A DNA stretch of 64,000 nucleotides, taken from contig NZ_OY726398.1 in the NCBI RefSeq assembly GCF_963378105.1, positions 2,790,001-2,854,000 on the forward strand, in the 5' to 3' direction. The position numbers and the translations under genes were made by a program. Below, in pieces: positions 33,447 to 41,986 of the stretch. The notes below the pieces were generated by a model. The model saw only the letters and a program-made list of their open reading frames with translations. It ran no database searches and was not told where the DNA came from. This DNA comes from Mycolicibacter sp. MU0102 (lineage in GTDB: Bacteria; Actinomycetota; Actinomycetes; Mycobacteriales; Mycobacteriaceae). Each line of letters begins with the position of its first letter. The first letter of the stretch is position 1.

Positions 33447-33878
33447 ATGGCAAAGCTTGAGCTCTCTCGTGAACTGTCGCTGCCTCCCGACCAAGCCTGG
33501 GCCCACGCGTCGAATCTGGCTGAGTTGGGTGACTGGCTGTCCCTACACCAGGGGTGGCGCTGCGACATCCCGGCCGAGCTCACCGCCGGAACCACGTTGA
33601 TCGGGGTGGCGGGGGCCAAGGGTATGCGCAACCGAGTCACTTGGACGGTCCGCAAATTCGACCCACCCGCACTGCTGGAACTGACCGGCGACGGCGTGGG
33701 CGGCACCAAGTACGCGCTGACCTTGGCGATCAGCCCGGCCGCAACGGGATCGAAGTTCCTGCTGCGGATGGACCTGGGCGGCCGGCCGCTGTTCGGGCCG
33801 ATCGGGGCGGCCGCCGCCCGCGCGGTCAAGGGCGACATCGAGGGATCGATCAAGCGATTCGAGCAGCTTTACAGTTGA
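33447..33878 (+). CDS. SRPBCC family protein
   Basis: The 143-residue protein has the START/Bet v1-like helix-grip fold: an N-terminal strand-helix (Leu-Pro-Pro-Asp-Gln-Ala-Trp), central strands, and the long C-terminal amphipathic helix. It binds hydrophobic ligands in most members. It is clearly paralogous to the 36923-37363 protein: both share a Trp-x-x-x-His-x-x-Trp stretch, Gly-x-x-Gly-x-Lys and the C-terminal helix. Divergent from an AraC gene by 56 bp and convergent with the dehydrogenase gene, it may be part of the same lipid pathway under separate control. Confidence 0.86.
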   Translation: MAKLELSRELSLPPDQAWAHASNLAELGDWLSLHQGWRCDIPAELTAGTTLIGVAGAKGMRNRVTWTVRKFDPPALLELTGDGVGGTKYALTLAISPAATGSKFLLRMDLGGRPLFGPIGAAAARAVKGDIEGSIKRFEQLYS

Positions 33879-33915
33879 GGCGTTAACCGGCGCATCAGAG
33901 CAGCCGAATCAGCGC

Positions 33916-35169
33916 TCACCCGCTGAGCAAGCCCTTGGCGATGTGGGTGACCTGAACCTCGTTGCTGCCGGCGTAGATCATCAGCGACTTGGCGTCGCGC
34001 GCCAGCTGTTCCACCCGGTACTCGGTCATGTAGCCGTTGCCACCGAACAGCTGCACCGCCTCCATCGCGACCTCGGTCGCCGCCTCCGAGGAGTACAGCT
34101 TGATCGCCGACGCCTCGGCCAACGTCGGGATCTTGCCGTGCTTGGCCTTCTCCAGCGTCTGGAACACCATGTTCTGCACGTTGATCCGGGCCACCTCCAT
34201 CTTGGCCAGCTTGAGTTGGATCAGCTGGAATTGGCCGATGTTCTGGCCCCACAAGGTGCGGCTCTTGGCGTAGTCGACGCAGAGCCGATGGCACTCGTTG
34301 ATGATTCCCAGCGCCAGTGCGGCAACCCCGACCCGCTCGGCGACGAAGTTGGCCCGGGCACTGTCACGCCCGTCACCGCCGGTGTGCTCCTCGGTCTCGC
34401 CCAGCAGCCGGTCGCGCCCCAACCGCACGTCGTCGAAGAACAACTCACCGGTCGGCGAGGAGTGCATGCCCATCTTCTTGAACGGCTTGCCCTGGGTCAG
34501 GCCCGGCATGCCGGCGTCGAGAACGAAGGTGAGCACCCTGCGGTTACGCGGATCGGCGCCGTCCTGTTCGTCCAGCTTGGCGTAGACGATGAGCGTGTCG
34601 GCGTAGGGACCGTTGGTGATGAAAGTCTTCTGGCCGTTGAGAATGTAGTCGTCACCGTCACGCCGGACATAGGTCTTCATCCCCCCGAACGCGTCGGAAC
34701 CCGCATCCGGCTCGGTGATCGCCCAGGCGGCGATCTTCTCCAGGGTGACCAGCTCCGGCACCCAGCGCTCCTGCTGCGCCAGGGTGCCGCGCGACAGGAT
34801 CGTGGCAGCCCCCAGCCCGAGACTGACACCCGCGGCTGCGACCAATCCCAAGCTGACGCCGGCGAGTTCGCTGACCAGGATCAATCCCATCGAAGCCTGG
34901 GCGCCCAGATCGCCGAAGCCGCCTTCCGACGACCCGCCCGGCTTGCTCTCGCCTTCAGATGTCTGCTGCGCGTGCGCCTTTTCCAGTCGGCTCTTGATGG
35001 CTTCGGCCGCGAGCACGTCGATCCCGAAGTCGGCGAACAGCTTCCGCAGGATCGGGTACGGCGGCAGTTCACCGCTCTCCAGTGCGTCGAGGTTCGGCCG
35101 AACCTCCCGGTCGATGAATTCTCGGACGCTGTCCCGGATGAGCTCGTCGGTGTCGGACCACTCGATCAT
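33916..35169 (-). CDS. fadE21: acyl-CoA dehydrogenase (FadE21-like)
   Basis: The 417-residue flavoprotein has Ala-Trp-Ala-Ile-Thr-Glu-Pro-Asp-Ala-Gly-Ser-Asp (FAD/substrate motif), Asn-Gly-Gln-Lys-Thr-Phe-Ile-Thr-Asn, and Gln-Leu-Phe-Gly-Gly-Asn-Gly-Tyr in the C-domain, typical of acyl-CoA dehydrogenases catalysing alpha,beta-desaturation. An unusual Gly/Ser/Glu-rich insertion lies near residues 68-90. Its ATG overlaps the SDR stop by 4 bp. The symbol rests on synteny, since Rv2789c (FadE21) lies between sirR and ltp1. It ends the five-gene ltp1 operon; substrate, possibly a branched or steroid side chain, is unknown. Confidence 0.9.
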   Translation of the reverse strand: MIEWSDTDELIRDSVREFIDREVRPNLDALESGELPPYPILRKLFADFGIDVLAAEAIKSRLEKAHAQQTSEGESKPGGSSEGGFGDLGAQASMGLILVSELAGVSLGLVAAAGVSLGLGAATILSRGTLAQQERWVPELVTLEKIAAWAITEPDAGSDAFGGMKTYVRRDGDDYILNGQKTFITNGPYADTLIVYAKLDEQDGADPRNRRVLTFVLDAGMPGLTQGKPFKKMGMHSSPTGELFFDDVRLGRDRLLGETEEHTGGDGRDSARANFVAERVGVAALALGIINECHRLCVDYAKSRTLWGQNIGQFQLIQLKLAKMEVARINVQNMVFQTLEKAKHGKIPTLAEASAIKLYSSEAATEVAMEAVQLFGGNGYMTEYRVEQLARDAKSLMIYAGSNEVQVTHIAKGLLSG

Positions 35170-36032
35170 GGCAACCTCGCCGCGATGTCGTCGATCTGCC
35201 AGATGCCGTCGGTCTCGATGGTGTCGGTGTCATGCCAGCCGGCCAGTTTCGAAATGGCACCGCCCTGCACCGCATACACCGTGCCGGTGATCGGACACTT
35301 TTCGGTGGCCAGGTAGGCCACCAGCGGTGAGATGTTGGCGGGGCTGAACAGGTCGACCTCGCCCTCCTCCGGCTCGGCCATCAGTGCGCCCATGCCGGGA
35401 GTCGCCAGCGTGAGTCGGGTACGGGCGATGGGGGCGATGGCGTTGACCCGCACCCCATAACGGTCCAACTCCTCGGCGGCGATCAGCGTCAGTGCGGCGA
35501 TCCCGGCCTTGGCCGCGCCGTAGTTCGCCTGACCGGCGTTGGGCAGCGTGACCCCGGACCCCGAGGCGGTGTTGATCACCGCGGCGTTGGGCTGATCCCC
35601 CGCCTTGGACTGCGCCTTCCAATACGCCGCGGCGTGGTGCAGCATCGCGAAGTGGCCCTTGAGGTGTACCGCGACCACCGCATCCCACTGTGCCTCTTCC
35701 ATGCCGGGGATGAATGCATCGCGCAGGATTCCCGCGTTGTTGACCAACACATCCAGTCGGCCGAACTCGTCGATAGCCTGCTGGACAAGACCTTTCGCGG
35801 CGTTCCAGTCGGAGACGCTGTCGGTGTTGGCCACCGCCCGCCCGCCGGCCGCCACGATCTCGTCGACAACCTGCTGCGCGGTGGTGCTGTCGGAGCCCTC
35901 ACCGGCATTGCTTCCGCCCAGGTCGTTGACCACCACCGCGGCACCTTCGGCCGCGAAGAGCAGGGCGTGTTCGCGCCCGATGCCGCGTCCGGCGCCGGTG
36001 ATGACGGCGACCCGGCCTTCCAGTACACCCAT
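35166..36032 (-). CDS. SDR family oxidoreductase (17beta-HSD4-like)
   Basis: The 288-residue short-chain dehydrogenase has Thr-Gly-Ala-Gly-Arg-Gly-Ile-Gly-Arg-Glu, Asn-Asp-Leu-Gly-Gly after strand 2 (NAD preference), Asn-Asn-Ala-Gly-Ile-Leu-Arg-Asp and the active site Ser-Gly-Ser/Tyr-x-x-x-Lys (Asn-Tyr-Gly-Ala-Ala-Lys). The Asp-Leu-Gly-Gly and Ile-Leu-Arg-Asp motifs are those of peroxisomal multifunctional-enzyme-type 3-hydroxyacyl-CoA dehydrogenases. Preceded by a MaoC hydratase and followed, in a 4-bp overlap, by an acyl-CoA dehydrogenase, it fits the third step of a beta-oxidation cycle. Confidence 0.92.
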   Translation of the reverse strand: MGVLEGRVAVITGAGRGIGREHALLFAAEGAAVVVNDLGGSNAGEGSDSTTAQQVVDEIVAAGGRAVANTDSVSDWNAAKGLVQQAIDEFGRLDVLVNNAGILRDAFIPGMEEAQWDAVVAVHLKGHFAMLHHAAAYWKAQSKAGDQPNAAVINTASGSGVTLPNAGQANYGAAKAGIAALTLIAAEELDRYGVRVNAIAPIARTRLTLATPGMGALMAEPEEGEVDLFSPANISPLVAYLATEKCPITGTVYAVQGGAISKLAGWHDTDTIETDGIWQIDDIAARLP

Positions 36033-36044
36033 TGATTTTCCCCT

Positions 36045-36911
36045 TCAGTCGGCGATGACGGCCAAGCCGTCAGTGATCGCCATTTCGCCGGCGCCTACGC
36101 GCGCGGTCTCGAATGCGTACGTCGTGGCGTCGTCGCCGCGACCGCTGGTCCAGATCCGGGTTTCCAGGTCGTCGCCGGGCAGCACCATCTTGGAGAACCG
36201 AACCGCCAACCGCCGTAGCCGGCTGACATCCGAGCCGGCCACCTCGGTGAGCACCGCCCAGGACGTGAACGCCATGGTGCACAGGCCGTGCGCGATGATC
36301 CCCGGCAGTCCGGCGTCGCGGGCGACTTCCTCGTCCAGGTGGATCGGCATCGGATCACCGGCGGCCGGCCCGTAGCGGAACGTCTGATCGGCATCGACGT
36401 GCTGGACGACCTTGGCCACCGGCGCCTGGTCGCGCAGTGCGTCGTCGAACTTGTGTCCGGGGCTGAGTTCGCCGATCCGCTTTCCGGCATTGTGTCCGCG
36501 GAAGAAGCAGGTCACGTATTGCTCGTTGACCAGTTCGCCGTCCTCGGTGCGGCATTCGAGCAGAATCGCCGCGCGGGTGCCCTTCTCCAGTCCTTCGTAG
36601 CCGATCATCTTGCCGCGGGAGACCAGCTTGTCTCCCGGTCGGATGGGCCGGTGGAACCAGAAGTCCTGTTCGCCGTGTACCACCCGCGGGATCAGCTCGA
36701 CCGGTGCCACCTCGACGGCTGGAACCAGCAGTGACTCGAACACCGGCACAATCCCAAACACCGGCGGCGCGAGGTCGCCGCTGCGGTGCGCGGCGATCGG
36801 GTCATTAGTCGCCGCGGCGTACTCGACGATCCGTTCCCGGGTGACCTCGAAGCGGTCCTCGTCGCTCCACTTGTCCAGCCCGGCGTCGTCGAATGCCAGA
36901 TCGTCGTCCAC
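36045..36911 (-). CDS. double hot-dog MaoC-type enoyl-CoA hydratase
   Basis: GTG at 36911 has GAGGCGG in place and gives 288 residues; the frame extending to 37313 is spurious. Two hot-dog domains are visible: an N-terminal one with FAS1-like dehydratase features (Pro-Val-Phe, then His-Gly-Glu-Gln-Asp-Phe) and a C-terminal MaoC domain with the hydratase-2 motif Gly-Asp-Pro-Met-Pro-Ile-His-Leu-Asp-Glu and Gly-Ile-Ile-Ala-His-Gly-Leu. The catalytic Asp/His pair is intact. It would hydrate 2-enoyl-CoA in the operon's beta-oxidation cycle. Confidence 0.9.
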   Translation of the reverse strand: MDDDLAFDDAGLDKWSDEDRFEVTRERIVEYAAATNDPIAAHRSGDLAPPVFGIVPVFESLLVPAVEVAPVELIPRVVHGEQDFWFHRPIRPGDKLVSRGKMIGYEGLEKGTRAAILLECRTEDGELVNEQYVTCFFRGHNAGKRIGELSPGHKFDDALRDQAPVAKVVQHVDADQTFRYGPAAGDPMPIHLDEEVARDAGLPGIIAHGLCTMAFTSWAVLTEVAGSDVSRLRRLAVRFSKMVLPGDDLETRIWTSGRGDDATTYAFETARVGAGEMAITDGLAVIAD

Positions 36912-36922
36912 CTCAGGCCGCC

Positions 36923-37363
36923 TCAGACCGCCGACGCGGCCAGCGCCTCGAGCTGGGCGAGCGTCTTGTCGAGTTGCTTGGCGCCGTCCTTCTCGACCGC
37001 CTTGCCCAGCGCACCCTTGATCAGCGCGCCCTCGAAGTCGCCGGCCACGCTGAATTGCGAGCCATCGCCGTCGGGCGTGACGCTGAAGTCGAAGCGGCAC
37101 TTCACGCCCGCCATGCCGGTGCCCGACAGCGTCAGGCTGGTCGGGGCGTCCACCTTCTCGACCGTCCATTCGATCTTGTTCGCCATCCCCAGCATGACGA
37201 TCTTGGCCGTCAACGTCGAGCCCGGTACCAGTGCGGCCGGTGGTTCGGTGAGCCACTTCTCGTGGATGGTGAACCACTTGTCCCAGCTGGACAGGTCGCT
37301 GATGGTGTCCCACAGCGCGTTCGGGCTGACGGCAAGGCTCTTGGTGGCTTCGATGTGTCCCAT
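36923..37363 (-). CDS. SRPBCC family protein, operon member
   Basis: The 146-residue protein shows the polyketide-cyclase/START-like fold, with Ala-Leu-Trp-Asp-Thr-Ile-Ser-Asp-Leu-Ser-Ser-Trp at the N-terminus and a Lys-Gln-Leu-Asp-Lys-Thr-Leu-Ala-Gln-Leu-Glu C-terminal helix. Being 11 bp upstream of the MaoC gene and 27 bp after ltp1, it belongs to the same operon. It probably carries or protects a hydrophobic CoA/sterol-like intermediate. The paralogue is at 33447-33878. Confidence 0.88.
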   Translation of the reverse strand: MGHIEATKSLAVSPNALWDTISDLSSWDKWFTIHEKWLTEPPAALVPGSTLTAKIVMLGMANKIEWTVEKVDAPTSLTLSGTGMAGVKCRFDFSVTPDGDGSQFSVAGDFEGALIKGALGKAVEKDGAKQLDKTLAQLEALAASAV

Positions 37364-37390
37364 GATGTGTTCTCCTGCGCTGTCGATGGT

Positions 37391-38596
37391 TTAGCGCTCG
37401 GCGCGCTGGTAGGCGGTGACCACGGCGGCGCCGCCGAGGCCGATGTTGTGTTGCAGCGCGGCGGTGACGCCCGGCACCTGGCGCTTGTCGGCGTCACCGC
37501 GAAGCTGCCAGGTCAGTTCGGAGCACTGCGCCAGGCCGGTGGCCCCCAGCGGGTGTCCCTTGGAGATCAGGCCGCCGGACGGGTTGACCACCCAACGACC
37601 GCCGTAGGTGGTGTCGCCGTCATCGATCAGCCTGGGCGCATCGCCCTCGGCGCAGAGTCCCAGCGCCTCGTAGAGCAGCAGTTCGTTGGCCGAGAAGCAG
37701 TCGTGCAGCTCGATCACCTGGAAGTCTTCCGGCCCCAGTCCGGATTGCTGGTAGACACGTTGCGCGGCTTGCACATTCATGTCGTATCCGATCAGGTTCT
37801 TGGCGCTGCCGTCGAAGGTGGAGCCGAAGTCGGTGGTCATCGCCTGCCCGACGATTTCGACAGCCCGCCCGGCCAGGCCGTGCTTGTCGACGAACGCCTC
37901 GCTGGCCAGAATCGCCGCCCCGGAGCCGTCCGAAGTCGGCGAGCACTGGAGCTTGGTCAGCGGGTCGTAGATCATCCGCGATCCCAGGATGTCGTCGAGG
38001 CTGTACTCGTCCTGGAACTGGGCGTAGGGATTGTTGACCGAATGCTTGTGGTTCTTGTAGCCGATCTTGGCGAAATGCTCGGCGGTGGAGCCGTGTTGCT
38101 TGATGTGCTCGCGGCCCGCGGCGCCGAACATCCACGGCGCCACCGGGAACAGCACCTCAGAGATCTCGGCCAGCGCGAGCACATGCTTTTCCATCGGCTG
38201 GGCGCGGTCGTCGTAGGTAGATCCCAATGAGCCGGGCTTCATCTTCTCGAAGCCCAGCGCGATGGTGCAGTCGGCCAGCCCGCCCCGGATCGCCTGGGCA
38301 GCAAGGTAGAGCGCGGTCGAGCCGGTGGAACAGTTGTTGTTGACGTTGACGACCGGGATCCCGGTCAAGCCCAACTCGTACAGCGCTCGCTGCCCGGAAG
38401 TGGACTCGCCGTAGACATAGCCGACGTAGCCCTGTTCCACCTCGCGGTAGTCGATCCCGGCATCGGCCAGCGCCTTGGTGCCGGATTCCCGGGCCATGTC
38501 GGGGTAGTCCCAGGCCGATCCGTCGTCGTTTTGTCGCCGGCCCGGCTTCTCGAACTTCGTCATCCCGACGCCGATCACATACACCTTGTTCGCCAT
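37391..38596 (-). CDS. ltp1: thiolase-fold lipid-transfer protein Ltp1
   Basis: ATG at 38596 gives 401 residues, matching M. tuberculosis Ltp1 (Rv2790c). The SCP-x-thiolase-type fold keeps the nucleophilic Cys89 (Asn-Asn-Asn-Cys-Ser-Thr-Gly-Ser) and the His-containing Ser-Lys-Gly-His-Pro-Leu-Gly-Ala-Thr-Gly motif. Members of the family act as thiolases or retro-aldolases on acyl-CoA substrates such as steroid side chains. It is the first gene of the ltp1-SRPBCC-MaoC-SDR-fadE operon; AAAGGCAACC precedes the start. The TetR gene just upstream on the same strand probably regulates it. Confidence 0.93.
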   Translation of the reverse strand: MANKVYVIGVGMTKFEKPGRRQNDDGSAWDYPDMARESGTKALADAGIDYREVEQGYVGYVYGESTSGQRALYELGLTGIPVVNVNNNCSTGSTALYLAAQAIRGGLADCTIALGFEKMKPGSLGSTYDDRAQPMEKHVLALAEISEVLFPVAPWMFGAAGREHIKQHGSTAEHFAKIGYKNHKHSVNNPYAQFQDEYSLDDILGSRMIYDPLTKLQCSPTSDGSGAAILASEAFVDKHGLAGRAVEIVGQAMTTDFGSTFDGSAKNLIGYDMNVQAAQRVYQQSGLGPEDFQVIELHDCFSANELLLYEALGLCAEGDAPRLIDDGDTTYGGRWVVNPSGGLISKGHPLGATGLAQCSELTWQLRGDADKRQVPGVTAALQHNIGLGGAAVVTAYQRAER

Positions 38597-38713
38597 GGTT
38601 GCCTTTCGCCTCCGACCAGTGGCTAGAAACATACAGACCTGATTGCATCTTTACAAGGGTGCGCAGCGGGACGCCGCAAGAGCGAAGCTGCGGTGAGTTC
38701 TCGGCCCGGGAAA

Positions 38714-39349
38714 TCAGTCGGCTTGCGGCAAGACGCCGGCCGCGACCTGACGCAGGTGCACGCACGCGCGATCCCAGCGCCGCCGAGCGCGCTGCGGATC
38801 GTCGTCGACGAAATTCGACACCAGGATGCCGCGCAGCACGTCCATCGCGGTGAAGACGACGTTGCGAATCTCCTTCTGCGCCGGGTGCCCCGGCATCAGC
38901 TGGGCGATCGCGGCGACCAGAGTCCCGTTGACGACGCCTTCGACCCGCTCGATGTGTTGCGCCAGCACCCGGTCCGTGCGTGCGGCAACCCAAAGTTCCA
39001 CGGTGGCAATGAACATCGGCCCCTGGTGGGCCTCCCAAAGGAAGTCCAGGGCGGTTGCCACCGGGTCCGGAATCGACCGAACTCGGCCGAGTTCACGAAT
39101 GGCGGCCTGGGTGCGCTGCTGGGCGAGGTGCTCGACGGCGGCGACGACGAGGTCTTCTTTAGACCGGAAATGATGGATCTGGGCGCCCCGGGTAACGCCG
39201 GCCAATTCGGCGATACGCGGTGTCGTGGTGCCGGAATAGCCGTAGCTCACCAAGCAGTCGATGGTGGCGTCGAGCAGGCGGGTCCGCATCGCGGCACTGC
39301 GCTCGGCCTGGGTACGCCGCGCCGCAGGTGCACTACTGCTCGCAGCCAT
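38714..39349 (-). CDS. TetR family transcriptional regulator
   Basis: ATG at 39349 follows GGAGGTGG and gives 211 residues; the frame extends upstream to 39433 but without a ribosome site. The HTH occupies about residues 15-60, with Thr-Pro-Arg-Ile-Ala-Glu-Leu-Ala-Gly-Val-Thr-Arg-Gly-Ala-Gln-Ile-His-His-Phe. The gene precedes the ltp1 operon by 118 bp on the same strand and is the probable lipid-pathway repressor. An inverted repeat lies in its upstream region. Confidence 0.9.
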   Translation of the reverse strand: MAASSSAPAARRTQAERSAAMRTRLLDATIDCLVSYGYSGTTTPRIAELAGVTRGAQIHHFRSKEDLVVAAVEHLAQQRTQAAIRELGRVRSIPDPVATALDFLWEAHQGPMFIATVELWVAARTDRVLAQHIERVEGVVNGTLVAAIAQLMPGHPAQKEIRNVVFTAMDVLRGILVSNFVDDDPQRARRRWDRACVHLRQVAAGVLPQAD

Positions 39350-39411
39350 CCCGCCACCTCCACCAGTTTCCAACCGCAACTCGCGCGTCAGCATAACTGG
39401 CGGAGACACGT

Positions 39412-39437
39412 TTACATACGTTCTCGCTGGCATGTAA
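39412..39437. promoter_or_regulatory. inverted repeat upstream of TetR
   Basis: TTACAT at 39412-39417 and ATGTAA at 39432-39437 form a 6-bp inverted repeat with a 14-bp spacer, 63-88 bp upstream of the TetR start and 18 bp from the DUF2804 stop. This may be an autoregulatory operator; the half-sites are short, so chance is possible. Confidence 0.35.
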
Positions 39438-39454
39438 CCATCCCGGAGCGGCGC

Positions 39455-40432
39455 TCACCAGAGCATGTGCACCTGTTCGGTCCAGCCGAGAAGACCGTCG
39501 ACGGCCACACTCGCGCCGTCATCGGTGCGGATCCGGCCGTCGTAGTGCCCGAAACACTGATGGGTCCCCGGCAACGGTGACCGGTGATGGAACGGGGTGA
39601 ACGTCAGCTCTACCTGATCGTCCTCGGGCGTGCGGATCGTCCACGGCCCACTGTATTCGGGGTAGTGCCAGGCCAGTTCGGCACCGATCTTGGTCAGTCG
39701 ACCGTCCACGCAGAGCGCGTTCTCGGTGCTTGCGGTGCCGGCAGTCCATTTGCCGCCCAGCTGCAGTCCGACGGTGTGGCCGTCGGTGTGCCCGGAGGCC
39801 GCGCCCCAGTTCCACACGATGTTGGCCGGCCATCGGCCGCGTCCGTGGTCGAGCACACCCCACCCGTCGGCGAAGTCGTAGGTGTCGTCGCCGATCCGCA
39901 CGACACCCGACACCGGCCGCGCGGTGTGCTTGGCGGTGTACTGAAATCTCTTCTCGTTCCACGGCACCACCACCGCCAACGTCTCGTGCCCGGGCGGCAG
40001 AGCCACAAACAGGTCACCGGTCATCGGGCCGGCGGAGGTCTTGCAGGAGAACCGGATCCGCGTGCCGTCCGGCTCGGTGGCGAGGTCGATCGCGACTAGG
40101 CCACGAGCGGCGGCCGGGCCGTCACCGAGGCTGGACGGCAGCGTGATCCCCCACCCGCCCGGGTGCAGACAGCTCCGGCTCACCTCACGCCCGGCATAGT
40201 CCAGAAAGAAGACGTTGCTCACCCCGAGGTAATCGAGGTCGGCGACGGTGATCGCGATCAGGTGGGTGGGCGTCGTCAGGCACCAGTACTCCCACCGCTT
40301 GGTGCGGCCCCAGCCACGCAGGTTGCAGCGGTGTAGCGGTGTTCGGGTCCAACCGACGGCGGCGGGGTTCAGCAATCCGGCCGCATCGCACAGATCGACC
40401 GGCTCGGTGATCTCGCGTTCCTCGGTGGCCAT
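39455..40432 (-). CDS. DUF2804 family protein
   Basis: The 325-residue protein has the start of this family (Leu-Cys-Asp-Ala-Ala-Gly-Leu-Leu-Asn-Pro-Ala-Ala-Val-Gly-Trp) and conserved aromatic/Gly motifs such as Asp-Trp/Leu-Asp-His-Gly-Arg-Gly and Trp-Asn-Trp-Gly-Ala-Ala-Ser-Gly. These proteins have a predicted beta-sandwich, with some similarity to hydroxyneurosporene-synthase-like folds; biochemical function is unknown. It starts 8 bp from the truB stop and may be in that operon. In M. tuberculosis transposon genes lie hereabouts instead. Confidence 0.85.
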   Translation of the reverse strand: MATEEREITEPVDLCDAAGLLNPAAVGWTRTPLHRCNLRGWGRTKRWEYWCLTTPTHLIAITVADLDYLGVSNVFFLDYAGREVSRSCLHPGGWGITLPSSLGDGPAAARGLVAIDLATEPDGTRIRFSCKTSAGPMTGDLFVALPPGHETLAVVVPWNEKRFQYTAKHTARPVSGVVRIGDDTYDFADGWGVLDHGRGRWPANIVWNWGAASGHTDGHTVGLQLGGKWTAGTASTENALCVDGRLTKIGAELAWHYPEYSGPWTIRTPEDDQVELTFTPFHHRSPLPGTHQCFGHYDGRIRTDDGASVAVDGLLGWTEQVHMLW

Positions 40433-40439
40433 CGGCGGA

Positions 40440-41330
40440 CTATAGCGTCGCCGGCCGGATGACGACCACCGATTTCGTCCGCCTTCCCGAATCCTCCAGT
40501 AGTGCGATCACCTGGCCGTCGGCGTCGGTTGCCGCGTAGATCCCGTCGATGCCCGCCGGGGCCAACGGCCGGCCGTGGCTGACATCGATTGCCTCCTCGA
40601 CGCTCAGGTCCCGGCGCGGAAAGGTCTGCAGGCAGGCGTCATCCAGGCTGTAGCTCAGCGCTGCGCTCTCCCCCAGATCGTCGAGGGTGCGAGCCTGATC
40701 CAGCCCGAAGCTGCCGGCCCGGGTGCGTCGCAATGCGGTCAGGTGTCCGCCGACCCCCAGCTCGTTGCCCACGTCACGGGCCAGTGCCCGAATGTAGGTT
40801 CCCGCCGAACAGTCCACCTCGACGTCCAGGTCGACAAACGACTCGTCGCGCCGCAGCGCCAACAACTCGAAGCGCGCGATATGTACCGGCCGGGCAGGCA
40901 GCTCGACGGCGTAGCCCTCCCGGGCCAACTGATAGGACCGCTTGCCGGCGACCTTGATGGCGCTGACCGTCGAGGGCACCTGCGCAATATCGCCGCGCAG
41001 GCCGGCGATCGCCGCGGCGATCTGACTGTCGGTGATATGGCCCGCCGGAGTCGTCTCCAGCACCTCGCCTTCGGCATCCTCGGTCGAGGTGCTCTGGCCC
41101 AACCGGATGGTGGCGGCATAGGACTTCTGCGACGCGGTCAATAACCCCAGAATCTTGGTAGCCCGTTCGATGCCGACCACCAGCACCCCGGTGGCCATCG
41201 GGTCCAACGTGCCGGCGTGGCCGACCTTACGAGTCCCGAAGAACCTGCGACACCGCGCAACGACGTCGTGGCTGGTCATTCCGGCGGGCTTGTCGACGAT
41301 CACCAGACCGGCCGGCGGCGGCGTACTCAC
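40440..41330 (-). CDS. truB: tRNA pseudouridine(55) synthase
   Basis: GTG at 41330 overlaps the pptT stop (GTGA) and yields 296 residues. The longer frame to 41555 is a shadow. TruB makes pseudouridine 55 in the T-loop of tRNAs. The catalytic Asp is D43 in His-Ala-Gly-Thr-Leu-Asp-Pro-Met-Ala-Thr-Gly; Lys-Pro-x-Gly-Met-Thr-Ser-His and the Tyr-in-Ile-Arg-Ala-Leu-Ala-Arg-Asp region are present. A C-terminal extension with the PUA-like part fits actinobacterial TruB. Confidence 0.96.
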   Translation of the reverse strand: MSTPPPAGLVIVDKPAGMTSHDVVARCRRFFGTRKVGHAGTLDPMATGVLVVGIERATKILGLLTASQKSYAATIRLGQSTSTEDAEGEVLETTPAGHITDSQIAAAIAGLRGDIAQVPSTVSAIKVAGKRSYQLAREGYAVELPARPVHIARFELLALRRDESFVDLDVEVDCSAGTYIRALARDVGNELGVGGHLTALRRTRAGSFGLDQARTLDDLGESAALSYSLDDACLQTFPRRDLSVEEAIDVSHGRPLAPAGIDGIYAATDADGQVIALLEDSGRRTKSVVVIRPATL

Positions 41331-41986
41331 AGGACGATCGCCGTCAGCACCAGGCCGCCCGCCACCGACCACCGCCCGCGCAGTTCCGTCAGCGGGGGTC
41401 CAGCCAGCGCCGCGGGATCGATCAGGATGCGGGAGACGAAGCTGCCGTCGGAGTCGAAGCTGATGTGGGCGTCCTCGAAGCCCAACCACCGCCTGGTCAG
41501 CGGGAACCACACCTTGTAGGTGGCTTCTTTGGCACAGAACAGGATTCGGTCCCAATGCCAGTCTTGCGGCAGCGCCGCGAGTTCGTCACGCTCGACCGGC
41601 AGGCTGACCGCTTTGAGCACGCCGTCGGGCAGCACGTCGTGTGGTTCGGCATCGATACCCACCGATCGCACGTCGCCACTGCGCCCTACCACCGCGCCGC
41701 GGAAGCCCGCGCAATGCGTCAGGCTGCCGACAACGCCGTCGGGCCACGTCGGCTCGCCCTTCTCCCCCTTGAGGATCGGGACCGGCGGTTGCCCAAGCTC
41801 TTCTAATGCCAGCCGCGCGCAGTACCGCGCGGTGATGAATTCGTTGCGGCGCTTGGCAACCGAACGAGCAACCAGCGGCTCTTCCTCGGGCAGCGGAGCC
41901 AGCCCGGGCGGATCGTCGTAGCGTTCGGCCCAGGCCAGCGAACCCGACGGTGCTCCAACAAGCACCCTGTCCAGCAGCTTGCTCAT
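41327..41986 (-). CDS. pptT: 4'-phosphopantetheinyl transferase PptT
   Basis: PptT attaches phosphopantetheine to carrier proteins of mycolic acid (AcpM), PKS and NRPS enzymes. The 219-residue protein has the Gly-Ile-Asp-Ala-Glu-Pro-His motif with the Mg-binding Asp, and the Phe-Cys-Ala-Lys-Glu-Ala-Thr-Tyr-Lys-Val-Trp motif with Glu and Lys catalytic residues. It is coupled by 4-bp overlaps to the phosphoesterase upstream and truB downstream, the order of Rv2793c-Rv2795c. Confidence 0.96.
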   Translation of the reverse strand: MSKLLDRVLVGAPSGSLAWAERYDDPPGLAPLPEEEPLVARSVAKRRNEFITARYCARLALEELGQPPVPILKGEKGEPTWPDGVVGSLTHCAGFRGAVVGRSGDVRSVGIDAEPHDVLPDGVLKAVSLPVERDELAALPQDWHWDRILFCAKEATYKVWFPLTRRWLGFEDAHISFDSDGSFVSRILIDPAALAGPPLTELRGRWSVAGGLVLTAIVL

